Assembly (NCBI GenBank): GCA_948144175.1
Contig: CANXME010002275.1
Coordinates: 2,546,001 to 2,610,000 of the forward strand
Direction of reading: 5' to 3'
Length of the DNA: 64,000 bases
Source of the DNA: Closterium sp. NIES-65
Lineage: Eukaryota; Streptophyta; Zygnematophyceae; Desmidiales; Closteriaceae
Of this stretch, positions 1 to 14,900 are shown one piece after another. Position numbers and translations under genes: made by a program. The notes beneath the pieces are model-generated. The model saw only the letters and a program-made list of their open reading frames with translations. It did no database searches and had not been told where the DNA came from. The first letter of the stretch is position 1; every line of letters starts with the position of its first letter.

Positions 1-884
1 ACAGTCCATTTGGTCCACCCGGTCCAATTGACCAACAGGCCAGTTGGGCCAGCCGGTCCCATTGACCAACAGTTCAGTTTGTCCAGCGGGTCCTATTGAC
101 CAATAGTCCAGTTGGTCCAGCCGGTCCAATTGACCAACAGTCCTGTTGGTCCAGCCGGTCCAATTGACTATCAGGCTAGTTAGTCCAGCCGGACCAATTG
201 ACCAACAGGCGAGTTGGTCCAGCCGGTCCGATTGATCAATAGTCCAGTTAGTCCAACCAGTCCAATTGACCAACAGGCCTGTTGGTCCAGCCGGTCCGAA
301 TGACCAACAGGCCAGTTGGTCCAGCCTGTCCGATTGACCAACAGGCCACTTGGTCCAGCCGGTCCGATTGACCAACAGGTCAGTTGGTCCAGCCAGTCCG
401 ATTGACCAACAGGTCAGTGGTCCAGCCGGTCCGATTGACCAATAGTCCAGTTGGTTCAGCCGGTCCAATTGAGCAACAAGCCTGATGGTCTTGCCGGTCC
501 AATTAACCAACAGTCTAGTTGGTCCACCCGGTCCAATTGACCAACAAGCCAGTTGGTCCAGACGGTCCAATTGACCAACAAGCCAGTTGGGCCAGCTGAT
601 CCGATTGACCAACAGTCCAGTTGGTCCAACCGGTCCAATTGACCAACACGCCAGTTGGTCCAGCCGGTCCATTTGTCCAACAGGCCAGTTGGTCCAGCTG
701 GTCCAATTGACCATCAGGCTAGTTGGTCCAGTCTGTCCAATTGACCAACAGGCCAGTTGGTCCAACTAGTCCAATTGACCAACAGGCCAATTGGTCCAAT
801 CGGTCCAATTCACCAACAGGCCAGTTGGTCCAGCCGGTCCAATTGACCAACAGGCGTGTTGGTCCATCCGGTCTGATTAACCAA

Positions 885-3800
885 CAGTCCTGTTGGTCCA
901 ACCGATCCACTTCACCAACAGGCCAGTTGGTCCAGCCGGTCCAATTGACCAACAGTCCAGTTGGTCCAGCCGGTCCAAGTGACAAACAGTCCAGTTGGTC
1001 CAGCTTGTCCGATTGACCGATAGGCCAGTTCGTCCAGCCTGTCCGATTGACCAACAGGCCAGTTGTTCCAACCGGTCCAAATGACCAACTGGCTAGTTGG
1101 TCCACCCGGTCCAATTGACCAAAAGGCAAGTTGGGCCAGCCTGTCCGATTGACCAACAGGCCAGTTGGTCCAGCCGGTCCGATTGACCAACAGGCTAGTT
1201 CGTCCAGCCTATCCGATTGACCAACAGGCCAGTTGGTCCAGGCGGTCCAATTGACCAACGGGCCAGTAGGTCCAGCCTGTCCAATTGACCAACAGGCCAA
1301 TTGGTCCAGCCGGTCCAATTGACCAACAGGCAAGTTGGTCCAGACGGTCCGATTGACCAACAATCCAGTTGGTCCAACCGGTCCAATTCACCAACACGCC
1401 AGTTGGTCCAGCCAGTCCAATTGACCAACAGTCCAGTTGGTCCAGCCGGTCCCATTGACCAACAGTCCAGTTGGCCCAGCCTGTCCAATTGACCAACAAG
1501 CAAGTTTGTCCGGCCGGTCCGATTGACCAACAGGCTAGTTGGTCCAGCCGGTCCTATTGACCAACAGGCCAGTTGGTCCAGCCGGTCCAATTGACCAACA
1601 GGCCAGTTGGGCAAGCCGGTCCGATTGACCAACAGTCCAGTTGGTCCAACCGGTCGAATTGACCAACAGGCCAGTTGGTCCAGCCCGTCCAATTGACCAA
1701 CAGTCTAGTCGGTCCAACCGGTCCAATTGACCAACAGGCCTGTTGGTCCAGCCGGTCCAATTGACCAACAGGCCAGTTGGTCCAGCCGGTCCAATTGACC
1801 AACAGGCCAGTTGGGCCATCCGGTCCAATTGACCAACAGTCCTTTTGGTCCAACCGGTCCAATTGACCAACAGGCCAGTTGGTCCAGCCGGTCCAATTGA
1901 CCAACAGTCCAGTTGGTCCAGCCGGTCCATTTAACTAACACTCCAGTTGGTCCAGCCGGTCCAATTGACCAACAGGCCAGTTGGTCCAGCCAGTCCAATT
2001 GACCAACAGTCCAGTTGGTCTAGCCGGTCCAAATGACCATCAGGCTAGTTGGTCCAGCCGGACCAATTGACCAATAGTTGAGTTGGTCCACCCGGTCCGA
2101 TTGACCAACAGTCCAGTTGGTCCAACCAGTCGAATTGACCAACAGTCCAGTTGGTCCAGCCGGTCCATTTGACCAACAGGCCAGTCGGGCCAGCCGGTTC
2201 CGACTGACCAACAGTCCACATGGTCCAACTGGACGAATTGACCAACAGTCCAGTTGGTCCAGCCGGTCCAATTGACCAACAGTCCAGTTGGTCCAGCCGG
2301 TCCAATTGACCAACAGTCCAGTTGGTCCAGCCTGTCCAATTGACCAACAGGCCAGTTGGTCCAGCCAGTCCAATTGACCAACAGTCGAGTTGGTCTAGCT
2401 GGTCCAATTGAACATCATGCTAGTTGGTCCAGCCAGACCAATTGACCAACAGTCGAGTTGGTCCAGCCGGTCCGATTGACCAACAGTCCAATTGGTCCAA
2501 CCAGTCCAAATGACCAACAGGCCAGTTGGTCCAGCCGGTCCGAATGACCAACAGGCCAGCTGGTCCAGCGTGTCCGATTAACCAACCAGTTGGTCTTGGC
2601 GGTCTGATTGACCAATAGTCCAGTTGGTCCAGCCGGTTCAATTGAGCAACAGGCCAAATGGTCTAGCCAGTCCAATTAACCAACTGTCCAGTTGGTCCAC
2701 CCGGTCCAATTGACTAACAGGCCAGTTGGTCCAGCCCGTCCAATTGACCAACAGGCCAGTTGGGCCAGCTGGTCCGTGTGACCAACAATCCAGTTGGTCC
2801 AACTGGTCCAATTGACCAACAGGCTTGTTGGTCCAGCAGGTCCAATTGACCAACAGGCCTGTTGGGTCAACCGGTCCGATTGACCAACAGTCCAGTTGGA
2901 ACAACCGGTCCAATTGACCAACAGGCCAGTTGGTCGAGCCGGTCCAATTGACCAACAGTCCAGTTGGTCCAGCCGGTCCAGTTGACCAACAGTCCTGTTG
3001 GTCCAGCCGGTCTAATTGACCAACAGGCAAGTTGGTCCAGCCGGTCCAATTGACCAACAGTCCAGTTAGTCCAGCCGGTCAAATTGACCTACAGGTGAAT
3101 TGGTCCAGCCGGTCCGATTGACCAACAGTCCAGTTGGTCCAACCAGTCCAATTGACTAACAGGCCAGTTGGTCCAGCCGGTCCGAATGACCAACAGGCCA
3201 GTTGGTCCAGCCTGTCTGATTAACCAACAGGCCAGTTGGTCCAGGCGGTCCGATTCACCAACAGGTCAGTTGGTCCAGCCAGTCCGATTGACCATCAGGT
3301 CAGTGGTCCAGCCGGTCCGATTGACCAATGGTCGAGTAGGTCCAGCCGGTCCAATTGAACAACAGGCCAGATGGTTTAGCCGGTCCAATTAACCAACCGT
3401 CCAGTTGGTCCACCTGGTCCAATTGACCAACAGGCCAGTTGGGCCAGCTGGTCCGATTGACCAACAGTCCAGTTGGAACAACTGGTCCAATTGACCAGCA
3501 GGCCAGTTGGTCCAGCCGGTCCGAATTACCAACAGGCCAATTGGTCCAGCCTGTCCGATTGACCAACAGACCAATTGGTCCAGGCGGTCCGATTGACCAA
3601 TAGGTCAGTGGTCCAGCCGGTCCAATTGACCAACAGTCCAGTTGGTCCACCGAGTCCAATTGACCAACAGGCCAGTTGGTCCAACTGGTCCAATTGACCA
3701 ACAGGCCAGTTGGGCTAGCTGGTACGATTGACCAACAGTCCACTTGGTCCAGCCGGTCCAATTGACCAACACGCCAGTTGGTCCAGCCGGTCCATTTGAC

Positions 3801-6800
3801 CAACAGGCCAGTTGGTCCAGACGGTCCGATTGACCAACAGTCCAGTTGTTCCAACCGGTCCAATTGACCAACAGGCCAGTTGGTCCAGCCCGTCCAATTC
3901 ACCAACAGTCCAGTTGGGCCAGCTTGTCCGATTGACCAACAGGCCAGTTGGTCCAGCCGGTCCGATTGACCAACAGGCCAGTTGGTCCAGCCGGTCCAAT
4001 TGACCAACAGGCCAGTTTGTCCAGCCGGTCCAATTGACCAACACGCCAGTTGGGCCAGCCGGTCCGATTGACCAACAGTCCAGTTGGTCCAACCGGTCCA
4101 ATTGACCAACAGTCTAGTGGGTCGAGCCGCTCCAATTGACCAACAGTCCAGTTGATCCAGCCGGTCCAATTGACCAACAGTCCAGTTGGTCCAGCCGGTC
4201 CAATTGACCAACAGGCTAGTTGGTCCAGCTGGTCCAATTGACCAACTGTCCAGTTGGTCCAACCGGTCCAATTGACCATCAGGCTAGTTAGTCCAGCCGG
4301 ACCAATTGACCAACAGTCCAGTTGGTCAAACAAGTCCGATTGACCAACAGTCCACATGGTCCAACCGGACGAATTGACCAACAGTCCAGTTGGTCCAGCC
4401 GGTCCAATTGACCAACAGTCCAGTTGGTCCAACCAGTCCGATTGACCAACAGTCCACATGGTCCAACCAGACGAATTGACCAACAGTCCAGTTGGTCCAG
4501 CCGGTCCAATTGACCAACAGTCTAGTTGGTCTAGCCGGTCCAATTGACCAACAGTTCAGTTGGTCCAGCCTGTTTAATTGACCAACAGGCCTGTTGGTCC
4601 AGCCAGTCCAATTGACCAACAGTCCAGTTGGTCTAGCTGGTCCAATTGAACATCATGCTAGTTGGTCCAGCCAGACCAATTGACAAACAGTCGAGTTGGT
4701 CCAGCCGGTCCGATTGACCAACAGTCCAATTGGTCCAACCAGTCCAATTGACCAACAGGCCAGTTGGTCCAGCCGGTCCGAATGACCAACAGGCCAGCTG
4801 GTCCAGCCTGTCCGATTAACCAACAGGCTAGTTGGTCCAGGCGGTCCGATTGACCAACAGGTCAGTGGTCCAGCCGGTCCGATTGACCAATAGTCCAGTT
4901 GGTCCAGCCGGTCCAATTGAGCAACAGGCCAGATGGTCTAGCAAGTCCAATTAACCAACTGTCCAGTTGGTCCACCCGGTCCAATTGACTAACAGGCCAG
5001 TTGGTCCAGCCCGTCCAATTGACCAACAGGCCAGTTGGGCCAGCTGGTCCGTTTGACCAACAATCCAGTTGGTCCAACTGGTCCAATTGACCAACAGGCC
5101 AGTTGGTCCAGCTAGTCCAATTGACCAACAGGCCTGTTGGGCCAGCCGGTCCGATTGACCAACAGTCCAGTTGGAACAACCGGCCCAATTGACCAACAGG
5201 CTTGTTGGTCGAGCCGGTCCAATTGACCAACAGTCCAGTTGGTCCAGCCGGTCCAGTTGACCAACAGTCCTGTTGGTCCAGCCGGTCTAATTGACCAACA
5301 GGCCAGTTGGTCCAGCCGGTCCAATTGACCAACAGTCCAGTTAGTCCAGCCGGTCAAATTGACCTACAGGCGAGTTGGTCCAGCCGGTCCGATTGACCAA
5401 CAGTCCAGTTGGTCCAACCAGTCCAATTGACCAACAGGCCAGTTGGTCCAGCCGGTCCGAATGACCAACAGGCCAGTTGGTCCAGCCTGTCCGATTAACC
5501 AACAGGCCAGTTGGTCCAGGCGGTCCGATTGACCAACAGGTCAGTTGGTCCAGCCAGTCCGATTGACCATCAGGTCAGTGGTCCAGCCGGTCCGATTGAC
5601 CAATAGTCAAGTAGGTCCAGCCGGTCCAATTGAGCAACAAGCCCGATGGTCTAGCCGGTCCAATTAACCAACAGTCCAGTTGGTCCACCAGGTCCAATTG
5701 ACCAACAGGCCAGTTGGGCCAGCTGGTCCGATAGACCAACAGTCCAGTTGGAACAACTGGTCCAATTAACCAACAGGCCAGTTGGTCAGCCGGTCCGAAT
5801 TACCAAAAGGCCAATTGGTCCAGCCTGTCCGATTGACCAACAGGCCAGTTGGTCCAGGCGGTCCGATTGACCAATAGGTTAGTGGTCTAGCCAGTCCAAT
5901 TGACCAACAGTCCAGTTGGTCCACCGAGTCCAATTGACCAACAGGCCAGTTGGTCCAACTGGTCCAATTGACCAACAGGCCAGTTGGGCCAGATGGTACG
6001 ATTGACCAACAGTCCACTTGGTCCAGCCGGTCCAATTGACCAACACGCCACTTGGTCCAGCCGGTCCATGTGACCAACAGGCCAGTTGGTCCAGACGGTC
6101 CGATTGACCAACAGTCCAGTTGTTCCAACCGGTCCAATTGACCAACAGGCCAGTTGGTCCAGCCCGTCCAATTCACCAACAGTCCAGTTGGAACAACTGG
6201 TCCAATTGACCAACAGGCCAGTTGGTCCAGCCGGTCCGAATTACCAACAGGCCAATTGGTCCAGCCTGTCCGATTGACCAACAGGCCAGTTGGTCCAGGC
6301 GGTCCGATTGACCAATAGGTCAGTGGTCCAGCCGGTCCAATTGACCAACAGTCCAGTTGGTCCACCGAGTCCAATTGACCAACAGGCTAGTTGGTCCAAC
6401 TGGTCCAATTGACCAACAGGCCAGTTGGGCCAGCTGGTACGATTGACCAACAGTCCACTTGGTCCAGCCGGTCCAATTGACCAACACGCTAGTTGGTCCA
6501 GCCGGTCCATTTGACCAACAGGTTAGTTGGTCCAGACGGTCCGATTGACCAACAGTCCAGTTGTTCCAACCGGTCCAATTGACCAACAGGCCAGTTGGTC
6601 CAGCCCGTCCAATTCACAAACAGTCCAGTTGGGCCAGCCTGTCCGATTGACCAACGGGCCAGTTGGTCCAACCGGTCCGATTGACCAACAGGCCAGTTGG
6701 TCCAGCCGGTCCAATTGACCAACAGGCCAGTTGGTCCTGCCGGTCCAATTGACCAACACGCCAGTTGGGCCAGCCGGTCCGATTGACCAACAGTCCAGTT

Positions 6801-7920
6801 GGTCCAACCGGTCCAATTGACCAACACGCTAGTGGGTCGGGCCGGTCCAATTGACCAACAGTCCAGTTGGTCCAGCCGGTCCTATTGACCAACAGTCCTG
6901 TTGGTCCAGCCGGTCCAATTGACCAACAGGCTAGTTGGTCCATCCGGTCCAATTGACCAACTGTCCAGTTGGTCCAACCGGTCCAATTGACCATCAGGCT
7001 AGTTAGTCTAGCCGGACCAATTGACCAACAGGCGAGTTGGTCCAGCCGGTCCAATTGACCAACAGTCCAGTTGGTCCAACCAGTCCGATTGACCAACAGT
7101 CCACATGGTCCAACCAGACGAATTGACCAACAGTCCAGTTGGTCCAGCCGGTCCAATTGACCAACAGTCCAGTTGGTCCAGCCGGTCCAATTGACCAACA
7201 GTCCAGTTGGTCCAGCCTGTCCAATTGACCAACAGGCCAGTTGGTCCAGCCAGTCCAATTGACCAACAGTCGAGTTGGTCTAGCTGGTCCAATTGAACAT
7301 CATGCTAGTTGGTCCAGCCAGACCAATTGACCAACAGTCGAGTTGGTCCAGCCGGTCCGATTGACCAATTGTCCAATTGGTCCAACCAGTCCAATTGACC
7401 AACAGGCCAGTTGGTCCAGCCGGTCCGAATGACCAACAGGCCAGCTGGTCCAGCCTGTCCGATTAACCAACAGGCTAGTTGGTCACGCGGTCCGATTGAC
7501 CAACAGGTCAGTGGTCCAGCCGGTCCGATTGACCAATAGTCCAGTTTGTCCAGCCGGTCCAATTGAGCAACAGGCTAGATGGTCTAGCCAATCCAATTAA
7601 CCAACTGTCCAGTTGGTCCACCCGGTCCAATTGACTAACAGGCCAGTTGGCCCTGCCCGTCCAATTGACCAACAGGCCAGTTGGGCCAGCTGGTCCGTTT
7701 GACCAACAATCCAGTTGGTCCATCTGGTCCAATTGACCAACACGCCAGTTGGTCCAGCAGGTCCAATTGACCAACAGGCCTGTTGGGCCAGCCGGTCCGA
7801 TTGACCAACAGTCCAGTTGGAACAACCGGTCCAATTGACCAACAGGCCAGTTGGTCGAGCCGGTCCAATTGACCAACAGTCCAGTTGGTCCAGCCGGTCC
7901 AGTTGACCAACAGTCCTGTT
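885..7920. repeat. Higher-order repeat A, copy 1 (~7.0 kb)
   Basis: This block of monomers recurs almost base for base 8,044 bp downstream. For example, the variant string at 3321 (ttgaccaatggtcgag) reappears at 11365, and the run around 7291 reappears at 15335. Near the left end the offset is 8,078, because copy 2 lacks one 34-bp monomer present near 1372-1405. By eye the two copies differ by roughly 1% or less. Boundaries are where the shared order of variants is lost and are approximate. Confidence 0.85.
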
Positions 7921-8972
7921 GGTCCAACCGATCCACTTCACCAACAGGCCAGTTGGTCCAGCCGGTCCAATTGACCAATAGTCCAGTTGGTCCAGCCGGT
8001 CCAATTGACCAACTGTCCAGTTGGTCCAACCGGTCCAATTGACCATCAGGCTAGTTAGTCTAGCCGGACCAATTGACCAACAGGCGAGTTGGTCCAGCCG
8101 GTCCAATTGACCAACAGTCCAGTTGGTCCAACCAGTCCGATTGACCAACAGTCCACATGGTCCAACCAGACGAATTGACCAACAGTCCAGTTGGTCCAGC
8201 CGGTCCAATTGACCAACAGTCCAGTTGGTCCAGCCGGTCCAATTGACCAACAGTCCAGTTGGTCCAGCCTGTCCAATTGACCAACAGGCCAGTTGGTCCA
8301 GCCAGTCCAATTGACCAACAGTCGAGTTGGTCTAGCTGGTCCAATTGAACATCATGCTAGTTGGTCCAGCCAGACCAATTGACCAACAGTCGAGTTGGTC
8401 CAGCCGGTCCGATTGACCAATTGTCCAATTGGTCCAACCAGTCCAATTGACCAACAGGCCAGTTGGTCCAGCCGGTCCGAATGACCAACAGGCCAGCTGG
8501 TCCAGCCTGTCCGATTAACCAACAGGCTAGTTGGTCACGCGGTCCGATTGACCAACAGGTCAGTGGTCCAGCCGGTCCGATTGACCAATAGTCCAGTTTG
8601 TCCAGCCGGTCCAATTGAGCAACAGGCTAGATGGTCTAGCCAATCCAATTAACCAACTGTCCAGTTGGTCCACCCGGTCCAATTGACTAACAGGCCAGTT
8701 GGCCCTGCCCGTCCAATTGACCAACAGGCCAGTTGGGCCAGCTGGTCCGTTTGACCAACAATCCAGTTGGTCCATCTGGTCCAATTGACCAACACGCCAG
8801 TTGGTCCAGCAGGTCCAATTGACCAACAGGCCTGTTGGGCCAGCCGGTCCGATTGACCAACAGTCCAGTTGGAACAACCGGTCCAATTGACCAACAGGCC
8901 AGTTGGTCGAGCCGGTCCAATTGACCAACAGTCCAGTTGGTCCAGCCGGTCCAGTTGACCAACAGTCCTGTT
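6950..8972. repeat. 1,052-bp tandem pair within the satellite
   Basis: The monomer order of about 6950-7920 is repeated at about 8002-8972 with a constant offset of 1,052 bp (31 monomers less 2 nt). The landmark aattgaacatcatgctag lies at 7291 and again at 8343. The pair sits at the junction between the two ~7-kb higher-order copies. A third version occurs in copy 2 (offset 8,044), where it is present once. Confidence 0.85.
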
Positions 8973-11900
8973 GGTCCAACCGATCCACTTCACCAACAGG
9001 CCAGTTGGTCCAGCCCGTCCAGTTGACCAATAGTCCAGTTGGTCCAGCCGGTCCAAGTGACAAACAGTCCAGTTGGTCCAGCTTGTCCGATTGACCGATA
9101 GGCCAGTTCGTCCAGCCTGTCCGATTGACCAACAGGCCAGTTGTTCCAACCGGTCCAAATGACCAACTGGCTAGTTGGTCCACCCGGTCCAATTGACCAA
9201 AAGGCAAGTTGGGCCAGCCTGTCCGATTGACCAACAGGCCAGTTGGTCCAGCCGGTCCGATTGACCAACAGGCTAGTTCGTCCAGCCTATCCGATTGACC
9301 AACAGGCCAGTTGGTCCAGGCGGTCCAATTGACCAACGGGCCAGTAGGTCCAGCCTGTCCAATTGACCAACAGGCCAATTGGTCCAGCCGGTCCAATTGA
9401 CCAACAGGCAAGTTGGTCCAGACGGTCCGATTGACCAACAATCCAGTTGGTCCAGCCAGTCCAATTGACCAACAGTCCAGTTGGTCCAGCCGGTCCCATT
9501 GACCAACAGTCCAGTTGGCCCAGCCTGTCCAATTGACCAACAAGCAAGTTTGTCCGGCCGGTCCGATTGACCAACAGGCTAGTTGGTCCAGCCGGTCCTA
9601 TTGACCAACAGGCCAGTTGGTCCAGCCGGTCCAATTGACCAACAGGCCAGTTGGGCAAGCCGGTCCGATTGACCAATAGTCCAGTTGGTCCAACCGGTCG
9701 AATTGACCAACAGGCCAGTTGGTCCAGCCCGTCCAATTGACCAACAGTCTAGTCGGTCCAACCGGTCCAATTGACCAACAGGCCTGTTGGTCCAGCCGGT
9801 CCAATTGACCAACAGGCCAATTGGTCCAGCCGGTCCAATTGACCAACAGGCCAGTTGGGCCAGCCGGTCCAATTGACCAACAGTCCTTTTGGTCCAACCG
9901 GTCCAATTGACCAACAGGCCAGTTGGTCCAGCCGGTCCAATTGACCAACAGTCCAGTTGGTCCAGCCGGTCCATTTAACTAACACTCCAGTTGGTCCAGC
10001 CGGTCCAATTGACCAACAGGCCAGTTGGTCCAGCCAGTCCAATTGACCAACAGTCCAGTTGGTCTAGCCGGTCCAAATGACCATCAGGCTAGTTGGTCCA
10101 GCCGGACCAATTGACCAATAGTTGAGTTGGTCCACCCGGTCCGATTGACCAACAGTCCAGTTGGTCCAACCAGTCGGATTGACCAACAGTCCAGTTGGTC
10201 CAGCCGGTCCATTTGACCAACAGGCCAGTCGGGCCAGCCGGTTCCGACAGACCAACAGTCCACATGGTCCAACTGGACGAATTGACCAACAGTCCAGTTG
10301 GTCCAGCCGGTCCAATTGACCAACAGTCCAGTTGGTCCAGCCGGTCCAATTGACCAACAGTCCAGTTGGTCCAGCCTGTCCAATTGACCAACAGGCCAGT
10401 TGGTCCAGCCAGTCCAATTGACCAACAGTCGAGATGGTCTAGCTGGTCCAATTGAACATCATGCTAGTTGGTCCAGCCAGACCAATTGACCAACAGTCGA
10501 GTTGGTCCAGCCGGTCCGATTGACCAACAGTCCAATTGGTCCAACCAGTCCAAATGACCAACAGGCCAGTTGGTCCAGCCGGTCCGAATGACCAACAGGC
10601 CAGCTGGTCCAGCGTGTCCGATTAACCAACCAGTTGGTCTTGGCGGTCTGATTGACCAATAGTCCAGTTGGTCCAGCCGGTTCAATTGAGCAACAGGCCA
10701 AATGGTCTAGCCAGTCCAATTAACCAACTGTCCAGTTGGTCCACCCGGTCCAATTGACTAACAGGCCAGTTGGTCCAGCCCGTCCAATTGACCAACAGGC
10801 CAGTTGGGCCAGCTGGTCCGTGTGACCAACAATCCAGTTGGTCCAACTGGTCCAATTGACCAACAGGCTTGTTGGTCCAGCAGGTCCAATTGACCAACAG
10901 GCCTGTTGGGTCAACCGGTCCGATTGACCAACAGTCCAGTTGGAACAACCGGTCCAATTGACCAACAGGCCAGTTGGTCGAGCCGGTCCAATTGACCAAC
11001 AGTCCAGTTGGTCCGGCCGGTCCAGTTGACCAACAGTCCTGTTGGTCCAGCCGGTCTAATTGACCAACAGGCAAGTTGGTCCAGCCGGTCCAATTGACCA
11101 ACAGTCCAGTTAGTCCAGCCGGTCAAATTGACCTACAGGTGAATTGGTCCAGCCGGTCCGATTGACCAACAGTCCAGTTGGTCCAACCAGTCCAATTGAC
11201 TAACAGGCCAGTTGGTCCAGCCGGTCCGAATGACCAACAGGCCAGTTGGTCCAGCCTGTCTGATTAACCAACAGGCCAGTTGGTCCAGGCGGTCCGATTC
11301 ACCAACAGGTCAGTTGGTCCAGCCAGTCCGATTGACCATCAGGTCAGTGGTCCAGCCGGTCCGATTGACCAATGGTCGAGTAGGTCCAGCCGGTCCAATT
11401 GAACAACAGGCCAGATGGTTTAGCCGGTCCAATTAACCAACCGTCCAGTTGGTCCACCTGGTTCAATTGACCAACAGGCCAAATGGGCCAGCTGGTCCGA
11501 TTGACCAACAGTCCAGTTGGAACAACTGGTCCAATTGACCAGCAGGCCAGTTGGTCCAGCCGGTCCGAATTACCAACAGGCCAATTGGTCCAGCCTGTCC
11601 GATTGACCAACAGACCAATTGGTCCAGGCGGTCCGATTGACCAATAGGTCAGTGGTCCAGCCGGTCCAATTGACCAACAGTCCAGTTGGTCCACCGAGTC
11701 CAATTGACCAACAGGCCAGTTGGTCCAACTGGTCCAATTGACCAACAGGCCAGTTGGGCTAGCTGGTACGATTGACCAATAGTCCACTTGGTCCAGCCGG
11801 TCCAATTGACCAACACGCCAGTTGGTCCAGCCGGTCCATTTGACCAACAGGCCAGTTGGTCCAGACGGTCCGATCGACCAACAGTCCAGTTGTTCCAACC

Positions 11901-14900
11901 GGTCCAATTGACCAACAGGCCAGTTGGTCCAGCCCGTCCAATTCACCAACAGTCCAGTTGGGCCAGCTTGTCCGATTGACCAACAGGCCAGTTGGTCCAG
12001 CCGGTCCGATTGACCAACAGGCCAGTTGGTCCAGCCGGTCCAATTGACCAACAGGCCAGTTGGTCCAGCCGGTCCAATTGACCAACACGCCAGTTGGGCC
12101 AGCCGGTCCGATTGACCAACAGTCCAGTTGGTCCAACCGGTCCAATTGACCAACAGTCTAGTGGGTCGAGCCGCTCCAATTGACCAACAGTCCAGTTGAT
12201 CCAGCCGGTCCTATTGACCAACAGTCCAGTTGGTCCAGCCGGTCCAATTGACCAACAGGCTAGTTGGTCCAGCTGGTCCAATTGACCAACTGTCCAGTTG
12301 GTCCAACCGGTCCAATTGACCATCAGGCTAGTTAGTCCAGCCGGACCAATTGACCAACAGTCCAGTTGGTCAAACCAGTCCGATTGACCAACAGTCCACA
12401 TGGTCCAACCGGACGAATTGACCAACAGTCCAGTTGGTCCAGCCGGTCCAATTGACCAACAGTCCAGTTGGTCCAACCAGTCCGATTGACCAACAGTCCA
12501 CATGGTCCAACCGGACGAATTGACCAACAGTCCAGTTGGTCCAGCCGGTCCAATTGACCAACAGTCTAGTTGGTCTAGCCGGTCCAATTGACCAACAGTT
12601 CAGTTGGTCCAGCCTGTTTAATTGACCAACAGGCCTGTTGGTCCAGCCAGTCCAATTGACCAACAGTCCAGTTGGTCTAGCTGGTCCAATTGAACATCAT
12701 GCTAGTTGGTCCAGCCAGACCAATTGACAAACAGTCGAGTTGGTCCAGCCGGTCCGATTGACCAACAGTCCAATTGGTCCAACCAGTCCAATTGACCAAC
12801 AGGCCAGTTGGTCCAGCCGGTCCGAATGACCAACAGGCCAGCTGGTCCAGCCTGTCCGATTAACCAACAGGCTAGTTGGTCCAGGCGGTCCGATTGACCA
12901 ACAGGTCAGTGGTCCAGCCGGTCCGATTGACCAATAGTCCAGTTGGTCCAGCCGGTCCAATTGAGCAACAGGCCAGATGGTCTAGCAAGTCCAATTAACC
13001 AACTGTCCAGTTGGTCCAGCCGGTCCAATTGACTAACAGGCCAGTTGGTCCAGCCCGTCCAATTGACCAACAGGCCAGTTGGGCCAGCTGGTCCGTTTGA
13101 CCAACAATCCAGTTGGTCCAACTGGTCCAATTGACCAACAGGCCAGTTGGTCCAGCTAGTCCAATTGACCAACAGGCCTGTTGGGCCAGCCGGTCCGATT
13201 GACCAACAGTCCAGTTGGAACAACCGGTCCAATTGACCAACAGGCTTGTTGGTCGAGCCGGTCCAATTGACCAACAGTCCAGTTGGTCCAGCCGGTCCAG
13301 TTGACCAACAGTCCTGTTGGTCCAGCCGGTCTAATTGACCAACAGGCCAGTTGGTCCAGCCGGTCCAATTGACCAACAGTCCAGTTAGTCCAGCCGGTCA
13401 AATTGACCTACAGGCGAGTTGGTCCAGCCGGTCCGATTGACCAACAGTCCAGTTGGTCCAACCAGTCCAATTGACCAACAGGCCAGTTGGTCCAGCCGGT
13501 CCGAATGACCAACAGGCCAGTTGGTCCAGCCTGTCCGATTAACCAACAGGCCAGTTGGTCCAGGCGGTCCGATTGACCAACAGGTCAGTTGGTCCAGCCA
13601 GTCCGATTGACCATCAGGTCAGTGGTCCAGCCGGTCCGATTGACCAATAGTCAAGTAGGTCCAGCCGGTCCAATTGAGCAACAAGCCCGATGGTCTAGCC
13701 GGTCCAATTAACCAACAGTCCAGTTGGTCCACCAGGTCCAATTGACCAACAGGCCAGTTGGGCCAGCTGGTCCGATAGACCAACAGTCCAGTTGGAACAA
13801 CTGGTCCAATTAACCAACAGGCTAGTTGGTCAGCCGGTCCGAATTACCAAAAGGCCAATTGGTCCAGCCTGTCCGATTGACCAACAGGCCAGTTGGTCCA
13901 GGCGGTCCGATTGACCAATAGGTTAGTGGTCTAGCCAGTCCAATTGACCAACAGTCCAGTTGGTCCACCGAGTCCAATTGACCAACAGGCCAGTTGGTCC
14001 AACTGGTCCAATTGACCAACAGGCCAGTTGGGCCAGATGGTACGATTGACCAACAGTCCACTTGGTCCAGCCGGTCCAATTGACCAACACGCCACTTGGT
14101 CCAGCCGGTCCATGTGACCAACAGGCCAGTTGGTCCAGACGGTCCGATTGACCAACAGTCCAGTTGTTCCAACCGGTCCAATTGACCAACAGGCCAGTTG
14201 GTCCAGCCCGTCCAATTCACCAACAGTCCAGTTGGAACAACTGGTCCAATTGACCAACAGGCCAGTTGGTCCAGCCGGTCCGAATTACCAACAGGCCAAT
14301 TGGTCCAGCCTGTCCGATTGACCAACAGGCCAGTTGGTCCAGGCGGTCCGATTGACCAATAGGTCAGTGGTCCAGCCGGTCCAATTGACCAACAGTCCAG
14401 TTGGTCCACCGAGTCCAATTGACCAACAGGCTAGTTGGTCCAACTGGTCCAATTGACCAACAGGCCAGTTGGGCCAGCTGGTACGATTGACCAACAGTCC
14501 ACTTGGTCCAGCCGGTCCAATTGACCAACACGCCAGTTGGTCCAGCCGGTCCATTTGACCAACAGGTTAGTTGGTCCAGACGGTCCGATTGACCAACAGT
14601 CCAGTTGTTCCAACCGGTCCAATTGACCAACAGGCCAGTTGGTCCAGCCCGTCCAATTCACAAACAGTCCAGTTGGGCCAGCCTGTCCGATTGACCAACG
14701 GGCCAGTTGGTCCAACCGGTCCGATTGACCAACAGGCCAGTTGGTCCAGCCGGTCCAATTGACCAACAGGCCAGTTGGTCCTGCCGGTCCAATTGACCAA
14801 CACGCCAGTTGGGCCAGCCGGTCCGATTGACCAACAGTCCAGTTGGTCCAACCGGTCCAATTGACCAACACGCTAGTGGGTCGGGCCGGTCCAATTGACC

